A DNA stretch of 64,000 nucleotides, from NCBI RefSeq assembly GCF_029784135.1, contig NC_073744.1, positions 10,561,429 to 10,625,428 of the forward strand, read 5' to 3'. Numbering within the stretch: position 1 is the stretch's first letter; every line of letters starts with the position of its first letter. Under the pieces are notes generated by a model. It was not told the origin of the DNA. It saw only the letters and a program-made list of their open reading frames with translations, and searched no databases. Shown here one piece after another: positions 45,015 to 56,003 of this stretch. The position numbers and the translations under genes are program-made. Source of the DNA: Toxorhynchites rutilus septentrionalis. Its lineage: Eukaryota; Arthropoda; Insecta; Diptera; Culicidae.

Positions 45015-46211
45015 ATGCACCGCCGCGAGAACACGTTTCGCATTGAATATGCGAACCTACCAAAGAAACCAGACTATCCAAGAATTCACGAATTCTGTGG
45101 TACAGTACTCGGGTTGAAGCAAGGAGAAGTCACACGTATACAGTGCAGTAGAACACAAGGATGCGCATTCGTAAAGGTCGTCAGTCCAGAGCTAGCGAAG
45201 AAAATTTGCGATGAAAACGATAACAAACACGAAGTAAATACAGATGGGAAGAAGTACCGTCTACGCATTACGATGGAGGATGGAGCAGTCGAGGTAAAAA
45301 TATTCGATCTGTCCGAGAGAGTCACCATCCAAAAAATTGCTGAATTCCTGAGCAACTTCGGGGAGGTCATATCCGTACAAGAGCAAATATGCGGCTCTGA
45401 TTTATACTTCCCGGGCATAGCCACTGGTATCCGTGTTGCGAAGATGGTAGTGAAGCGGAACATTGAGTCGTGGGTAACGATAGATGGCGAGCGCACTCTC
45501 CTGTCGTACTTCGGACAACAACAAACCTGCCGTCACTGTCGCGACTTCATACATAATGGAGTTACGTGCGCCCAGAACAAAAAGCTGCAAGTGCAGAAAT
45601 CTTATGCTGATGCTGCGAAACAGCCTGCCCCAGCAACGCGAGCAACAAAAAAATCAAAGTTGCCGACACTAAACCAAAGACTGTCAGAGTCTGCAAACTC
45701 GATGCCACCACCGAGACAAAAACAACAGCTACTGAAACCCCCTTCGAGCTCCGTAGATGTGGAATCAGACCAATCGGCACGACACGCCTCACCTAGCAGA
45801 ATTCAGCGTTCGGAAAGTGGGTCATGGAACGAGGCACAAACTCAACGACCCCATACTAGCAGCGCATTATTTCAAAAATCTAACAACGAGAAACACGACG
45901 GTAACGAAACAGATACTTCGTCGACTTCAAGTACCAGCCGAAGCGCCAGCTTCACCGCAAATATATCCGCTTTTCCCGCATTACTAAGTGCGACTCAGCC
46001 ATCGGATTGTGGGTCACTGAATGTTATACAGGTTCAAAGACCCCCTGCTAGTGGCGGAGTAGTACGCAAAACTGCTAGTGGCAAATCCGATGGCCACGAA
46101 ACTGATTCGTTATCCACCTCAGCCAGTAATCGAACACTTCGAACACGACCGCCGGGTAAGAAACGGCGAGAAGAGAGCGACGACGAGCGGGGTGAACCGA
46201 CACAAAAATGA
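45015..46211 (+). CDS. LINE ORF1, gag-like RNA-binding protein
   Basis: The natural start is ATG 45015 (the GTG before it, at 45012, is not a likely start in an insect), giving 398 residues. Residues about 8-60 (FRIEYANLPKK ... GCAFVKV) and 92-125 (VEVKIFDLSERVTI ... FGEVISV) look like two RRM-type folds. A CCHC zinc knuckle, C-X2-C-X4-H-X4-C, lies at 172-185 (CRHCRDFIHNGVTC). The last half is low-complexity, rich in S, T, Q and P, and ends with a basic PPGKKRR stretch that could be nuclear targeting. It would coat the LINE RNA. The TGA stop overlaps the ORF2 ATG. Confidence 0.85.
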   Translation: MHRRENTFRIEYANLPKKPDYPRIHEFCGTVLGLKQGEVTRIQCSRTQGCAFVKVVSPELAKKICDENDNKHEVNTDGKKYRLRITMEDGAVEVKIFDLSERVTIQKIAEFLSNFGEVISVQEQICGSDLYFPGIATGIRVAKMVVKRNIESWVTIDGERTLLSYFGQQQTCRHCRDFIHNGVTCAQNKKLQVQKSYADAAKQPAPATRATKKSKLPTLNQRLSESANSMPPPRQKQQLLKPPSSSVDVESDQSARHASPSRIQRSESGSWNEAQTQRPHTSSALFQKSNNEKHDGNETDTSSTSSTSRSASFTANISAFPALLSATQPSDCGSLNVIQVQRPPASGGVVRKTASGKSDGHETDSLSTSASNRTLRTRPPGKKRREESDDERGEPTQK

Positions 46212-49200
46212 GTCGTTTCGTCAGCTATAACATCGCGACGCTTAATATAAACACGATAACAAATCAGACCAAACTTGACGCTCTCCGAACTTTTGTTCGC
46301 ACGATGGAACTTGACATCGTCTTTCTTCAAGAGGTGGAGAACGAGCACCTAACTCTCTCAGGATATAAAATTGTGTGTAATGTGGACCACGCCAGAAGGG
46401 GGACAGCAATAGCTGTAAAAGAACACATCCAATTTTCGCATGTCGAAAAGAGCCTGGATGGACGCCTCATCGCACTGAGAGTGCAAAACACGACACTTTG
46501 CAATATATACGCACCATCGGGAACAGCCATGCGGGCTGAGAGAGAGCGTTTCTTCAACGGTACGATCGCATACTATCTCCGACACAACACCGAGCACGTG
46601 ATTCTCGCCGGAGATTTCAATTGCGTACTCCGACCAAACGACGCCACACACTTAAACACGAGTCCCGCTCTACAAGCGACGGTGCGGCAACTACAGCTGC
46701 ACGATATCTGGGTTAGGCTCTATCCCACAACCCCTGCGCCCACGTATATTACCCATAATGCGACATCCAGGCTCGATCGCATGTACGTCAGTAATGGACT
46801 CTGTGAGCAACTGAGGAGCGCCGCCACTCATGTATGCTCTTTCACAGATCACAAAGCTCTTACAGCGCGAATTTGCCTCCCCGTACTCGGCAATGCACAT
46901 GGCCGGGGTTTTTGGTGCCTCCGCCCTCATCTTCTTTCAAATGAGAACATCAACGAGCTTCAGATTCGGTGGCAGTTCTGGACTCGGCAAAGAAGAAACT
47001 TTCCCAGCTGGATAACATGGTGGCTAGCTTGCGCGAAGCCAAAAATCAAAGCGTTCTTTCGTTGGAAGTCCCGAGAAGTCTACAACGAATTTCAGACAAA
47101 ACATCAACGATTATACGTGCAGCTGCGTCTCGCATATGACGAATATTTTCGAAATCCCGCCATGATAAACACGATAAATCATATAAAAGCTCAAATGCTG
47201 ACGCTGCAGCGTGAATTCTCAAAAAGCTTCATGAGAATCAACGACACTATGGTAGCTGGCGAAAGCATCTCCACATACCAGCTGGGAGAACGAAGACGAA
47301 AAAAAACAACCATCACTAAATTGAAAAACGAGAGAGGCGATTCATTGCAAAGCGCTGAACAAATCGAGAGTCACATGTTAGCATATTTTAGAGGACTCTA
47401 CACAGCAACAGAAAGAAGAGAAGAAGGGGGCGATAGGTTCGAATGTGACAGAGCGATTCCTGAAAATGACGAAGCAAACACGGCGTTGATGGCAGACATA
47501 ACCACCGCCGAGATACTCCATGCGATAAAAACTTCGGCAGCAAAGAAATCGCCCGGTGCAGATGGTTTACCGAAAGAACTGTATCAGAGAGCTTTTGGTG
47601 TGATACATAGAGAGCTAAATCTAGTGCTCAACGAAGCTATGACTACCGATCTGCCCGTAGAGTTCGTAAGTGGAACCATCGTACTCGTAAAAAAACGGAG
47701 CGGAGAGGATACTGCAAAAACGTACCGACCGATAACACTGTTAAATGTGGATTTTAAAATCCTCGGTCGAATAATGAAAATACGACTAGAACACGTGCTT
47801 GGAAATCATCGTTTACCGTGCGAAGCGCAGAAGAGCTGCAACCCTGGCCGCTCGATATTCGAAGCCACGCTGTCAATAAAAGACCGGATAGCCGAACTCA
47901 CTGCGAGAAAAAGTAGAGGGAAGTTAATCTCCTATGATTTAGACCACGCGTTCGATCGGGTCTCACATCGTTTCCTACACCGTACGATGCTAGCTCTTGG
48001 AGTAAACCAGATCTTCGTCAACCTTATGCAACGTATTTCCGAGCGTGCCACGTCACGCTTGTTAATAAACGGACACCTCTCACAAGAATTTCCCATCGAA
48101 AGATCGGTGAGGCAAGGAGATCCGATGTCAATGATACTTTTTGTACTCTATCTCCATCCGTTACTCACACGACTAAAGCGAATCTGTGACGGCGATTTAT
48201 GTGTTGCTTACGCAGATGACATCAGCGTAATTGCGACATCTACAGATAAAATCGAACGCATGAATGAGTTGTTCAGCCGGTTCGAATCGGTTGCAGGTGC
48301 GAAACTGAATAGACACAAAACGACTGCGATTGATGTGGGAATGATCGACGAAAATCGGTTGGTTGTGCCGTGGCTTCAGACAGGAATGGTGATAAAAATT
48401 CTGGGGATAATGTTTACAAATTCAATACGAGCAATGATTAAACTGAATTGGGATGCGGTGGCTGCGCGTATAACGCAAAATATCTGGCTGCACTCGCTTC
48501 GGGCTCTCACACTTACACAAAAAGTGACTCTGCTAAATACGTTTGTGTCATCGAGAATGTGGTATCTAGCATCAAACATTGGACCGAATAATGTCCACAT
48601 AGCAAAAATCACGTCTGCTATGGGGTCATTCCTGTGGAGAAGTCTACCAGCACGTGTCCCGATGCAGCAACTAGCGCGTAGTAAAGAAAACGGTGGATTG
48701 AGCTTGCAGCTACCAGCGTTTAAATGCAAAGCGCTGCTCATCAACCGACATCTTCAAGAGGTCGACTCGATGCCATTTTATAATTTCATCCGAACTCGAT
48801 CAAATCCTCAGATAGCAAATATGCCTTGTCTAAGAGAAGTAGTGAAACAAGTACCCCTCCTTCCACTTTCACTCCAACAAAACCCATCCAGTGAGCTGAT
48901 CCACCGTTTCTTTATTGAGAAAACAGAACTTCCAAGAGTGGAAATAAATTACCCAGCAACGAATTGGCGTCAAGTGTGGAGAAATATATCGTCGACAGGA
49001 CTATCCTCGAGCCAAAGAAGCTCAATGTACCTTTTCGTGAATGAAAAAGTGGAACACCGAAGACTGTTGAACATCATGCAGCGTGCAGATGGATCTAACT
49101 GCCTTCACTGTAATGTGGCAGTGGAGACTATTGCACACAAGTATAGTGAGTGCCCGCGTGTGGCAGCAGCATGGACCTTCATTCAACGAAAGTTATCTAC

Positions 49201-49384
49201 CGCACTTGGTGGTTGGCAGAGACCATCATTCGATGAAGTGATGCGTCCAACACTAAAAAACATTGAACACAATAGACGGAAAATGTTCCTAAAAACAACA
49301 ATAAATTATGTTAATTTCGTGAATAAGGCTGACAATAACGTTGATGTGAATGCGTTAAACTTCTATTTAATCATAAATGAATAA
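46208..49384 (+). CDS. LINE ORF2, endonuclease-reverse transcriptase
   Basis: It is 1058 residues with no break. The N-terminal endonuclease (about 1-225) shows SYNIATLNIN, FLQEVE, YAPSG, LAGDFN (near 135), SRLDRMYVS and FTDHKAL, covering the expected Asn, Glu, Asp and His residues. The reverse transcriptase (about 500-760) has YRPITLLNVDFKIL, NPGRSIFEA, SYDLDHAFDRVSH, RSVRQGDPMS and the active site YADD at about 668-671. A C-terminal zinc-binding-like CLHC...HKYSEC motif lies near 964. It nicks target DNA and reverse-transcribes the LINE RNA. All key motifs are present, so the copy may be active. Confidence 0.92.
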   Translation: MSRFVSYNIATLNINTITNQTKLDALRTFVRTMELDIVFLQEVENEHLTLSGYKIVCNVDHARRGTAIAVKEHIQFSHVEKSLDGRLIALRVQNTTLCNIYAPSGTAMRAERERFFNGTIAYYLRHNTEHVILAGDFNCVLRPNDATHLNTSPALQATVRQLQLHDIWVRLYPTTPAPTYITHNATSRLDRMYVSNGLCEQLRSAATHVCSFTDHKALTARICLPVLGNAHGRGFWCLRPHLLSNENINELQIRWQFWTRQRRNFPSWITWWLACAKPKIKAFFRWKSREVYNEFQTKHQRLYVQLRLAYDEYFRNPAMINTINHIKAQMLTLQREFSKSFMRINDTMVAGESISTYQLGERRRKKTTITKLKNERGDSLQSAEQIESHMLAYFRGLYTATERREEGGDRFECDRAIPENDEANTALMADITTAEILHAIKTSAAKKSPGADGLPKELYQRAFGVIHRELNLVLNEAMTTDLPVEFVSGTIVLVKKRSGEDTAKTYRPITLLNVDFKILGRIMKIRLEHVLGNHRLPCEAQKSCNPGRSIFEATLSIKDRIAELTARKSRGKLISYDLDHAFDRVSHRFLHRTMLALGVNQIFVNLMQRISERATSRLLINGHLSQEFPIERSVRQGDPMSMILFVLYLHPLLTRLKRICDGDLCVAYADDISVIATSTDKIERMNELFSRFESVAGAKLNRHKTTAIDVGMIDENRLVVPWLQTGMVIKILGIMFTNSIRAMIKLNWDAVAARITQNIWLHSLRALTLTQKVTLLNTFVSSRMWYLASNIGPNNVHIAKITSAMGSFLWRSLPARVPMQQLARSKENGGLSLQLPAFKCKALLINRHLQEVDSMPFYNFIRTRSNPQIANMPCLREVVKQVPLLPLSLQQNPSSELIHRFFIEKTELPRVEINYPATNWRQVWRNISSTGLSSSQRSSMYLFVNEKVEHRRLLNIMQRADGSNCLHCNVAVETIAHKYSECPRVAAAWTFIQRKLSTALGGWQRPSFDEVMRPTLKNIEHNRRKMFLKTTINYVNFVNKADNNVDVNALNFYLIINE

Positions 49385-50821
49385 GCTTTTATTTTTAAAA
49401 AGCTGAAATAATTATTGTATGAAAAAAAAACATGAAATAAACATAACTATGACTATCAAAAAAAAAAAAAAAAATCTATGGTATAACCGCAAGGGTGACG
49501 TAGGACTATCGTTGATTTAGAGATCATTTGTATGAAGTTGAATCTGAATGAATGAATATTTGGAGAACTTCGAAAACGAGAGCGTTACGTTGGAGGCACA
49601 TGGTTTTATGCATCCAATATTGGATACGGAAATATCCTACTGATGGGGAAGAATAATCTTCAGATGCTATCCTGTTGATTGCGATTGATTGAAAAATCAC
49701 AAAACTTAATGTATTTGGTCACAGTGTTACATGGATAGAAAACATTAAAATAAACTCTTTCAAATGAATGTAATTTTAAATTCCCAGAGGAACTGGCAGA
49801 TTATTTTCAGTAACGATTAGATATTTCCACATTTTCCTCGATACTGGAAGCCCACCAGTGGTTAATGCTAACTCGATAACCATCTGTTAATAGCACTTGA
49901 TTGAAACATATTTGGTCACAGTGTTACATGGACAGAAAACATTCAAATAAACTCTTTCACATGAATGTATTTTTAAATTCCTAGAGGAACTGGCAGATTA
50001 TTTTCCGGATCTTTCTCGATCCAAACGGAAAGAATTCCGTGCGTGCTGCTTCGAGATCTTCCCGGGGAACCGTTTGTAGCATCACTCTCCTCCTGATGGA
50101 TTCCCTTCTGGCCTAAGGTGCACAAACAGGCTCTTGGTGACACCGTTCATCCGCGCTTTCATGATAAATGAAGAGCTTCACCACAACAGCGACAACATGC
50201 TCCAATCGCTGTTCAATTAGAACTGAGTGGATTTCCGAGCGGCGCTCGCTTATATACCGATTGGTGATTTCAATAGCCTATTTTGAAAGCAAATTTAAGA
50301 CTATTGAAACAAGTTTTTGGATCAGAAAGTAACAAGTATAGAACGCGTAGACACTTTATCTTTCGAATGAAGTGTTTATCATACCATTTCGTTCAGTTGT
50401 TTAGGAGCTATTAACACTCAAAATCTCGGTCTTCGGCGTAACGCTTTCGTTTTCGAAACTTTGATTTTACACCCCGGTATAGAAATGAAAGACGTAGTCC
50501 TACGTCAAAAAAACTACAACCTGACGTTGTACAGAACCTTATGGACGGAGTAAAGAGGAAGGTGCGAGCATACGGGCTTGGGCTCGAAGTATGAATAAAA
50601 AGAAAATGCCAAAAGTTGTTCAACAGTTTTTATTTTACTGTCTAAAATTTTCAAAAGGATCGGTCTACTGGGCGAATTTCTACAGCGTTTTTTTCGTGAT
50701 GCAATTTGATATGACACACCCTTTATTAACGCTCAAAATCTCGGTCTCTGGCGTAAGGCTTTCGTTTTCGAAACTTTGATTGTACACCCCCGTATAGAAA
50801 TGAAAGACGTAGTCCTACGTC

Positions 50822-53800
50822 AAAAATAACTACCATAAACAATCAGCGCGAAGTAATAAAAATCGACTCTGTTAGGCTACGGCAAATGAGTCTCGACAAA
50901 TAAATGAATTGGAAAAAGATCCACCAAACAAATCGACTTGCCAATAGGCTTTTCTGTGCCAACTTGCATTTTGCTACAAACCAGTCGTCGTTCATTTTCC
51001 AGCAATTCACTCCGATCGTTGGCGCATTGGCTATCCCAATCTAGTTATCATTGACTAAACGATCGTTCTTCCTCTCTAGGGAGGCCGGCACGGTCGCCAG
51101 CTCCAAAGCCTGCTGAGGGCTTGCGCGGTGTCTGCTGCCTTGGACACATAAATTTCACACACGGCCTGCTGCCAAACCGCACCGCAACCCGTCAATTCGA
51201 TCGCATAGTGTGAGTTCCTCGCGTTGAAGCACACGCTGTGCAGTGCGCAAGATCCCACTGCACACAGGTGTGGCAGCACCACAAGAACGCTCCTGGCAAG
51301 GTGGACTAGTTTCTGCCGGTGCCGGTCCGGTCGTCGAGTGTGTGTGTATGTGTGTGGATTAGCCTGGATCGATTCCGAAAGAGGATGCGGAAGCCGCAGG
51401 AGGCAGTGCATTTCCTCGGAACTCAGAGCACATTCCATCGGTCTCAGAGACCAGATGAAGTGGACTGCCCGATGGTGATGCAAAACGGTTGCAATGAAGA
51501 GTTCGGATGAAGGAAAAAAAGTTGAATAATATTTTACAATCAGTGCGGAAGATGAGTTTTTTTTTTCTTTCTCTGAGGTGATGTGGAGGAGGGTTAGCAT
51601 TTTTTCTTTGTTGTTTTGTGCAACCCGAAAGGAGAAGCAAATGAAGTGCAATCTCACAAGATCTCGAGCGCGAGGGCTCGGAGGAGCAAACGATTGTCGA
51701 AACGTGAAGCCTTTGCTGATCGTTCTGATTGCCGAATTGCGCAGGGAAGCAGATAAGTGATGGAGTCATTTTCGGATGCTCCCAGACGGTCTCGTTCTGA
51801 TGGGCCGCTTTTATGAGTTCAATTTATTTCGAGCCATCGCAAAGGAATGCAACAAAAAAAAAGCATAAACAAATGAAATAAATGGAAAGGATTTCGTAAA
51901 TTTCGTCGGAGAGTGCTGCTAGTCGGGAGGCGTTACGATGTTGGAATTAATGAGGGGAAGACATTGGGGCAAATCGTTGCAGGTCACCATTTCGCTGTCC
52001 GGAATTATTCTTCGAATAATCTTGGACATCCAAAACTGATCATCTCCCCCTTAATGGGCACAAATTCTCGGTGCTGATTATTCAGTCACTTCCCCGATCG
52101 AATAATGAGTGTTCTGGGAAGACGAACGGCATGGGAAAGAAACCGGCCAATAATGCCACGTCATCAGTGGTAACAAGTTGTCTATCCGCTGCCAGCTTCC
52201 AGAATCGATTCTACTCTTAATTGCGCGGGGTATTCTGGACTGGATGACGATTCCGCCCTGTTTTTATTGATCATCGATTTTCTCCCATTCCACGGGCTTC
52301 CTCTCGACCCGATAGGATCGTGGTGGTACTTTGTCCGCGGTTGGACCGTGATATTCAAATCATTCCCCGTCGATCAGACGCGCATCAAATCGCGTCAATT
52401 AAAACGACAATGATACAGGCCCGGAGCTATCGGTGCCCCGATGCGATGGTCCAATAAACAAATGGTATAAACGTGAACGGGAGGAATTTCACACGCATCA
52501 TTTTTTGAATCTAATTAGGTGTGCTGCCGAGAATGGGCACGAGAAAAGCGAGACAGCTGATGTGTTGTTCAATCGGTATTCGGGAGAAAGGAAGCTTCAT
52601 TTTCTCGTGAACACACACACACCTAAATATAACCGAAATTCCCTTGATTCTCCCATTCCTGGTTTGCTTTGTTTGGCTCCTCTGAATCAGAACCACTGTC
52701 AGCCGATGCGCGATCCCTAGCAATCCTACTCGGTAATAAACTAATTCGCGTGTACATGTGAGAATCGAATTGCGAACCTCGCCACACTTCGTCGTCGGTA
52801 GCCTCCGGAGTCTGCGGCACTTCCTGTGGGTCGGGTCATCTCGATGCAGCTTGGTGTGCTTTTTCTCTCTCTCTCTCTCTCTCTCTCGCGGAACAAAGGG
52901 ATCTAATCAGCGTTTACCATCTGGACACGTCTCGGGGTTGTTTTTTTAATTTTGCGCCTGATCCGATCTTCGGTCCGCAAATGTCTCTACCGACCCGAAG
53001 AGGTGGGAATAATTAGAAGTCAAAGGTTATGCTTTGCTAATTCTTCAATCTTTGCAATCGCGCTTCACGATGTTCCGGAGCGGGATTCAGTGTAACGGAC
53101 GGACATTCATTCATGCAGTGCGGAAAATTGCGATAATTAATGGTTTGCCACTTTCTGTGTCAGTCTGCGGGAGCTATAGACAGCGGACGGGTAAAGGTTC
53201 TATTTCGACAACGAGTTGAAATTTATACCCGAACAGATTAACAATTCTGTCCGAGAAGCGAAAGATTAATGCGCTCTTGCGGACAGCGAAAATAGCATCG
53301 TAAGATCATCTCAGAAAGCTTTGGATGATTGACTGCGTGCTATCATGGCCTACTAACAGAGTTGCTGGTATCATTTCGAAGGCACGTCATCAGTTTTTGT
53401 GTTTAGGGCCGTCACATATTGTACCTGAGTGGTACAACTCCTTGGGTGAAAATAACAACTTCCGTTGGTGGAAAAATGGGCAGAACTCACAACGAAACGA
53501 ATAAATAACCACCGCACCGCACTATCGCCCGCAGAGATCTCTCGCTCGAGCAATTATGTATTTGCAACATAAGCCAATTGTGGCTCGGTTGTGCTTTCTG
53601 TTCCTCAGTTTTGGGGCCTTTCATTACTCGACACATTTCCGCCACGAAGCCTGGTGCAGTGTTCTGCACCATTCTGCAGCCATTAATTTCTCATACTGGC
53701 CTGCCAAAAAATTTTAATTTCCGCCGATAAACTACCGGGCCATGAAGAAAACTGAAAAATTTGTCGATCCTAATCTCCCGAGTGCTGCACAAAACGTGCA

Positions 53801-54839
53801 ACAAGTCCCCGTTCTCCGTTCGGATCGTTTGTCCTTGTGTGTGCATCTCGTCCGTCGCGCTCCCTACGCGCTCCGCGTGATCCCGCTTCCTTGGTGCTGG
53901 AAGGTGTAATTGCTTGTTATAACTCCGTACCGTTTCTTGTCCGCTGTTGTCCGGAGTTCCAACGACAGCTCCCAACAGGTTCATTTTTTCAACGGTCGAA
54001 GCTTTTGTTTTTCAAAAAACTGTGTGCTCCCTTCGCTTTAACTTCGCCCTCTTGTGGCCAGGCTTCGTGCACTTTATGTGTGCGCAGTGTTGAATCATTA
54101 TTGAAATTATACGTTGGCCCAGGGTGGATAAAACTCTCGACCATAATGAAAAGGCGAACGGCACATCGTGCCCCGAGTGGACGCCGGCCTCGGCGATCGA
54201 TCACTTGCGCTATGCTCGTACACAAAACGCAACATCTTTCAATAATCCGATTAAAATATAATAATCATACTTTTGCGCTGGGCCGGCTTCGTGCGCCATG
54301 ACGCTCCGACCGCCCGATTCGGATGCAGCAGAAGCAGCAGCAACCAGGGTAGCCAAAAATATTTTCCAAAAAACCGGAAGATTGGTCTTAAAAAAACTGG
54401 AGCCTGTAAATCCGTTTCATTTTTGGAAATTTTAGTTTTTAGCTTTGGTACATCTAAAAAGATTTTTTGAAAAATGACCAATTTCAAACGCTTATTGCTC
54501 AGTTATTCCAAGATGGACTGATGAGATTTTTGCATCAAACGATTTCAGCACTCCATAACATTTTTTTACATTGAATAAAATAATATATATCATGTAACTA
54601 ACTATATCAACTGACATAAAAGGAGGTAACATTCGTGGATTTCTCCGCTTCTCTCTCACTTGTCGTTTGGTGGTCATCGGAGCAACATCGTTGCCAGCAA
54701 GCATCGAGCGGGAATGGGTTGTCTTTCTTAAGACAGGTGAAGAAGGAGTAGTAGGAGAATGGAATGTCGGAAATTATTTTGGTTTTCATTTAAAAATATT
54801 AAAGAACTTTTTGGAAAAAAATTTAATTGAAATTTTTTT
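50822..54839. other. non-coding, mostly unique region
   Basis: About 4 kb with moderate GC and several overlapping open frames without domains. The longest, on the minus strand at 51076-51657, has a GC-rich start-proximal part but no recognised family. A (CT)n run lies at 52864-52889. Near 54.48-54.60 kb ATTGCTCAG, CTCCATAACATTTTTTTAC and CATGTAACTAACTA match the interior of the Z elements, so a fragment of one lies at the right edge. Confidence 0.45.
52864..52889. repeat. (CT)n microsatellite
   Basis: An uninterrupted run of about 13 CT units. Confidence 0.9.
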
Positions 54840-55933
54840 GACGTAGGACTACGTCTTTCATTTCTATACCGGGGTGTAAAATCAAAGTTTCGAAAACGAA
54901 AGCGTTACGCCGGAGACCGAGATTTTGAGCGTTAATAGCTCCTAAACAACTGAACGAAATGGTATGAAAAAAAAACTTCATTCGAAAGATAAAATGTCTA
55001 CGCGTTCTATACTTGTTACTTTTTGATCCAAAAACTTGTTTCAATAGTCTTAAAATTGCTTTCAAAACAGAAATCACCAATCGGTATATAAGCGAGCGCC
55101 GCTCGGAAATCCACTCAGTTCAAATTGAACAGCGATTGGAGCATGTTGTCGCTGTTGTGGTGAAGCTCTTCGTTCCGCATGAAAGCGCGGATGAACGGTG
55201 TCTCACCAAGAGCCTGTTTGTGCACCTTAGGCCAGAAGGGAATCCATCAGGAGGAGAGTGATGCCACAAACGGTTCCCCGGGAAGATCTCGAAGCAGCCG
55301 CTACACACACACACACACACATACACGCGCGGAATTCTTTCCGTTTGGATGCCATTCAGCATCGAGAAAGATCCGGAAAATAATCTGCCAGTTCCTCTGG
55401 GAATTTAAAAATACATTCATGTGAAAGAATTTATTTGAATGTTTTCTATCCATGTAACACTGTGACCAAATATGTTTCAATCAAGTGCTATTAACAGATG
55501 GTTATCGAGTTAGTATTAACCACTGGTGGGCTTCCAGTATCGAGGAAAATGTGGAAATATCTAATCGTTACTGAAAATAATCTGCCAGTTCCTCTGGGAA
55601 TTTAAAATTACATTCATGTGAAAGAGTTTATTTTAATGTTTTCTATCCATGTAACACTGTGACCAAATACATTTGGTTTTGTGATTTTTCAATCAATCGC
55701 AATTAACAGGATAGCTTCTGAAGATTATTCTTCCCCATCAGTAGGATATTTCCGTATCCAATATTGGATGCATAAAACCTTGTGCCTCCATCGTAACGCT
55801 CTCGTTTTCGAAGTCCCCCAAATATTCATTCATTCAGAATGAATTCAGATTCAACTTCAAACAAATGATCTCTAAATCAACCATAGTCATACGTCACCCT
55901 TGCGGTTATACCATAGATATAACCCACTTCCTG
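54840..55933 (-). mobile_element. hairpin-ended element X-d
   Basis: Inverted right hairpin GACGTAGGACTACGTC at 54840 after a T-run; inverted left end with the GGTTATA/TATAACC hairpin and CCCACTTCCTG closing at 55933 before seven T. It is 1094 bp and full length, with the duplicated block containing AACTGGCAGAT and an (AC)n run near 55.30 kb. This orientation puts the internal promoter on the plus strand. Confidence 0.8.
55078..55121 (+). promoter_or_regulatory. TATA plus initiator promoter inside X-d
   Basis: CCAAT at 55078-55082, TATATAA at 55085-55091 and TCAGTT with the start A at 55117, about 32 bp from the TATA, match the arthropod core-promoter layout. The same arrangement is kept in X-a and X-c. 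A transcript would first meet small ORFs; one, conserved in part between copies, would end LRPEGNPSGGE at 55261. Whether it is used is unknown. Confidence 0.5.
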
Positions 55934-56003
55934 TTTTTTTGAAAATTAAAATTCATTTTTCTCGAAAACATATGCTTTTAAAATTCTGAAAAATATAGGT
56001 ATA

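Larger units (their letters stand above)
44842..49473 (+). mobile_element. Tx1-like non-LTR retrotransposon (LINE), apparently full length
   Basis: It lies in the loop of the left terminal hairpin of X-c, flanked by ATCT (44838-44841 and 49474-49477). It has a 5' UTR of about 170 bp, two complete ORFs that overlap by ATGA, a short AT-rich 3' UTR with AATAAA-like words and a 16-17 base poly(A). No stop or frameshift is visible. The clade is assigned from the reverse-transcriptase motifs and the N-terminal apurinic-type endonuclease; L1 proper is the main alternative. Confidence 0.8.
44823..50506 (+). mobile_element. hairpin-ended element X-c, third level of the nest
   Basis: CAGGAAGTGGGTTATATCT at 44823-44841 is the left end; after the LINE the element continues at about 49475 with CTATGGTATAACCGCAAG and runs to GACGTAGTCCTACGTC at 50506. 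Six A precede and seven A follow, compared with eight A at the empty site, so it inserted in the A-run with an A-tract duplication of about 5 bp. Own length is about 1.05 kb. Confidence 0.8.
43738..50723 (+). mobile_element. DD37E-type element, copy 4, split
   Basis: TA (43736-43737, 50724-50725) flanks AAGGGTGTGTCACATC inverted ends. Its sequence runs 43738-44822 and 50507-50723, interrupted by X-c inside the run of A that follows CTGTTC. Copies 2 and 3 show the uninterrupted site with eight A. Confidence 0.9.
42767..50821 (+). mobile_element. hairpin-ended element X-b, outermost of a four-level nest
   Basis: Left end CAGGAAGTGGGTTATATC at 42767 after AAAAA; the X sequence runs to 43737, stops at TA, and resumes after the DD37E copy at 50726 with TTAACGCTCAAAATCTCGG, ending GACGTAGTCCTACGTC at 50821 before AAAAA. 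The two parts sum to about 1.07 kb, the standard X length. Confidence 0.8.

Noticed and set aside
51076..51657. 193-residue open frame on the minus strand with a GC-rich N-terminal-distal part, possible exon
   Set aside because: No recognised domain, a simple-sequence HTYTHTRRPDRH stretch in the middle and overlapping open frames on the other strand; a splice-acceptor-like CCTTGCCAG is not enough to call an exon.
53837..54301. 154-residue plus-strand open frame
   Set aside because: No family resemblance, low-complexity arginine-rich segments, and an opposite-strand open frame covers much of the same stretch.
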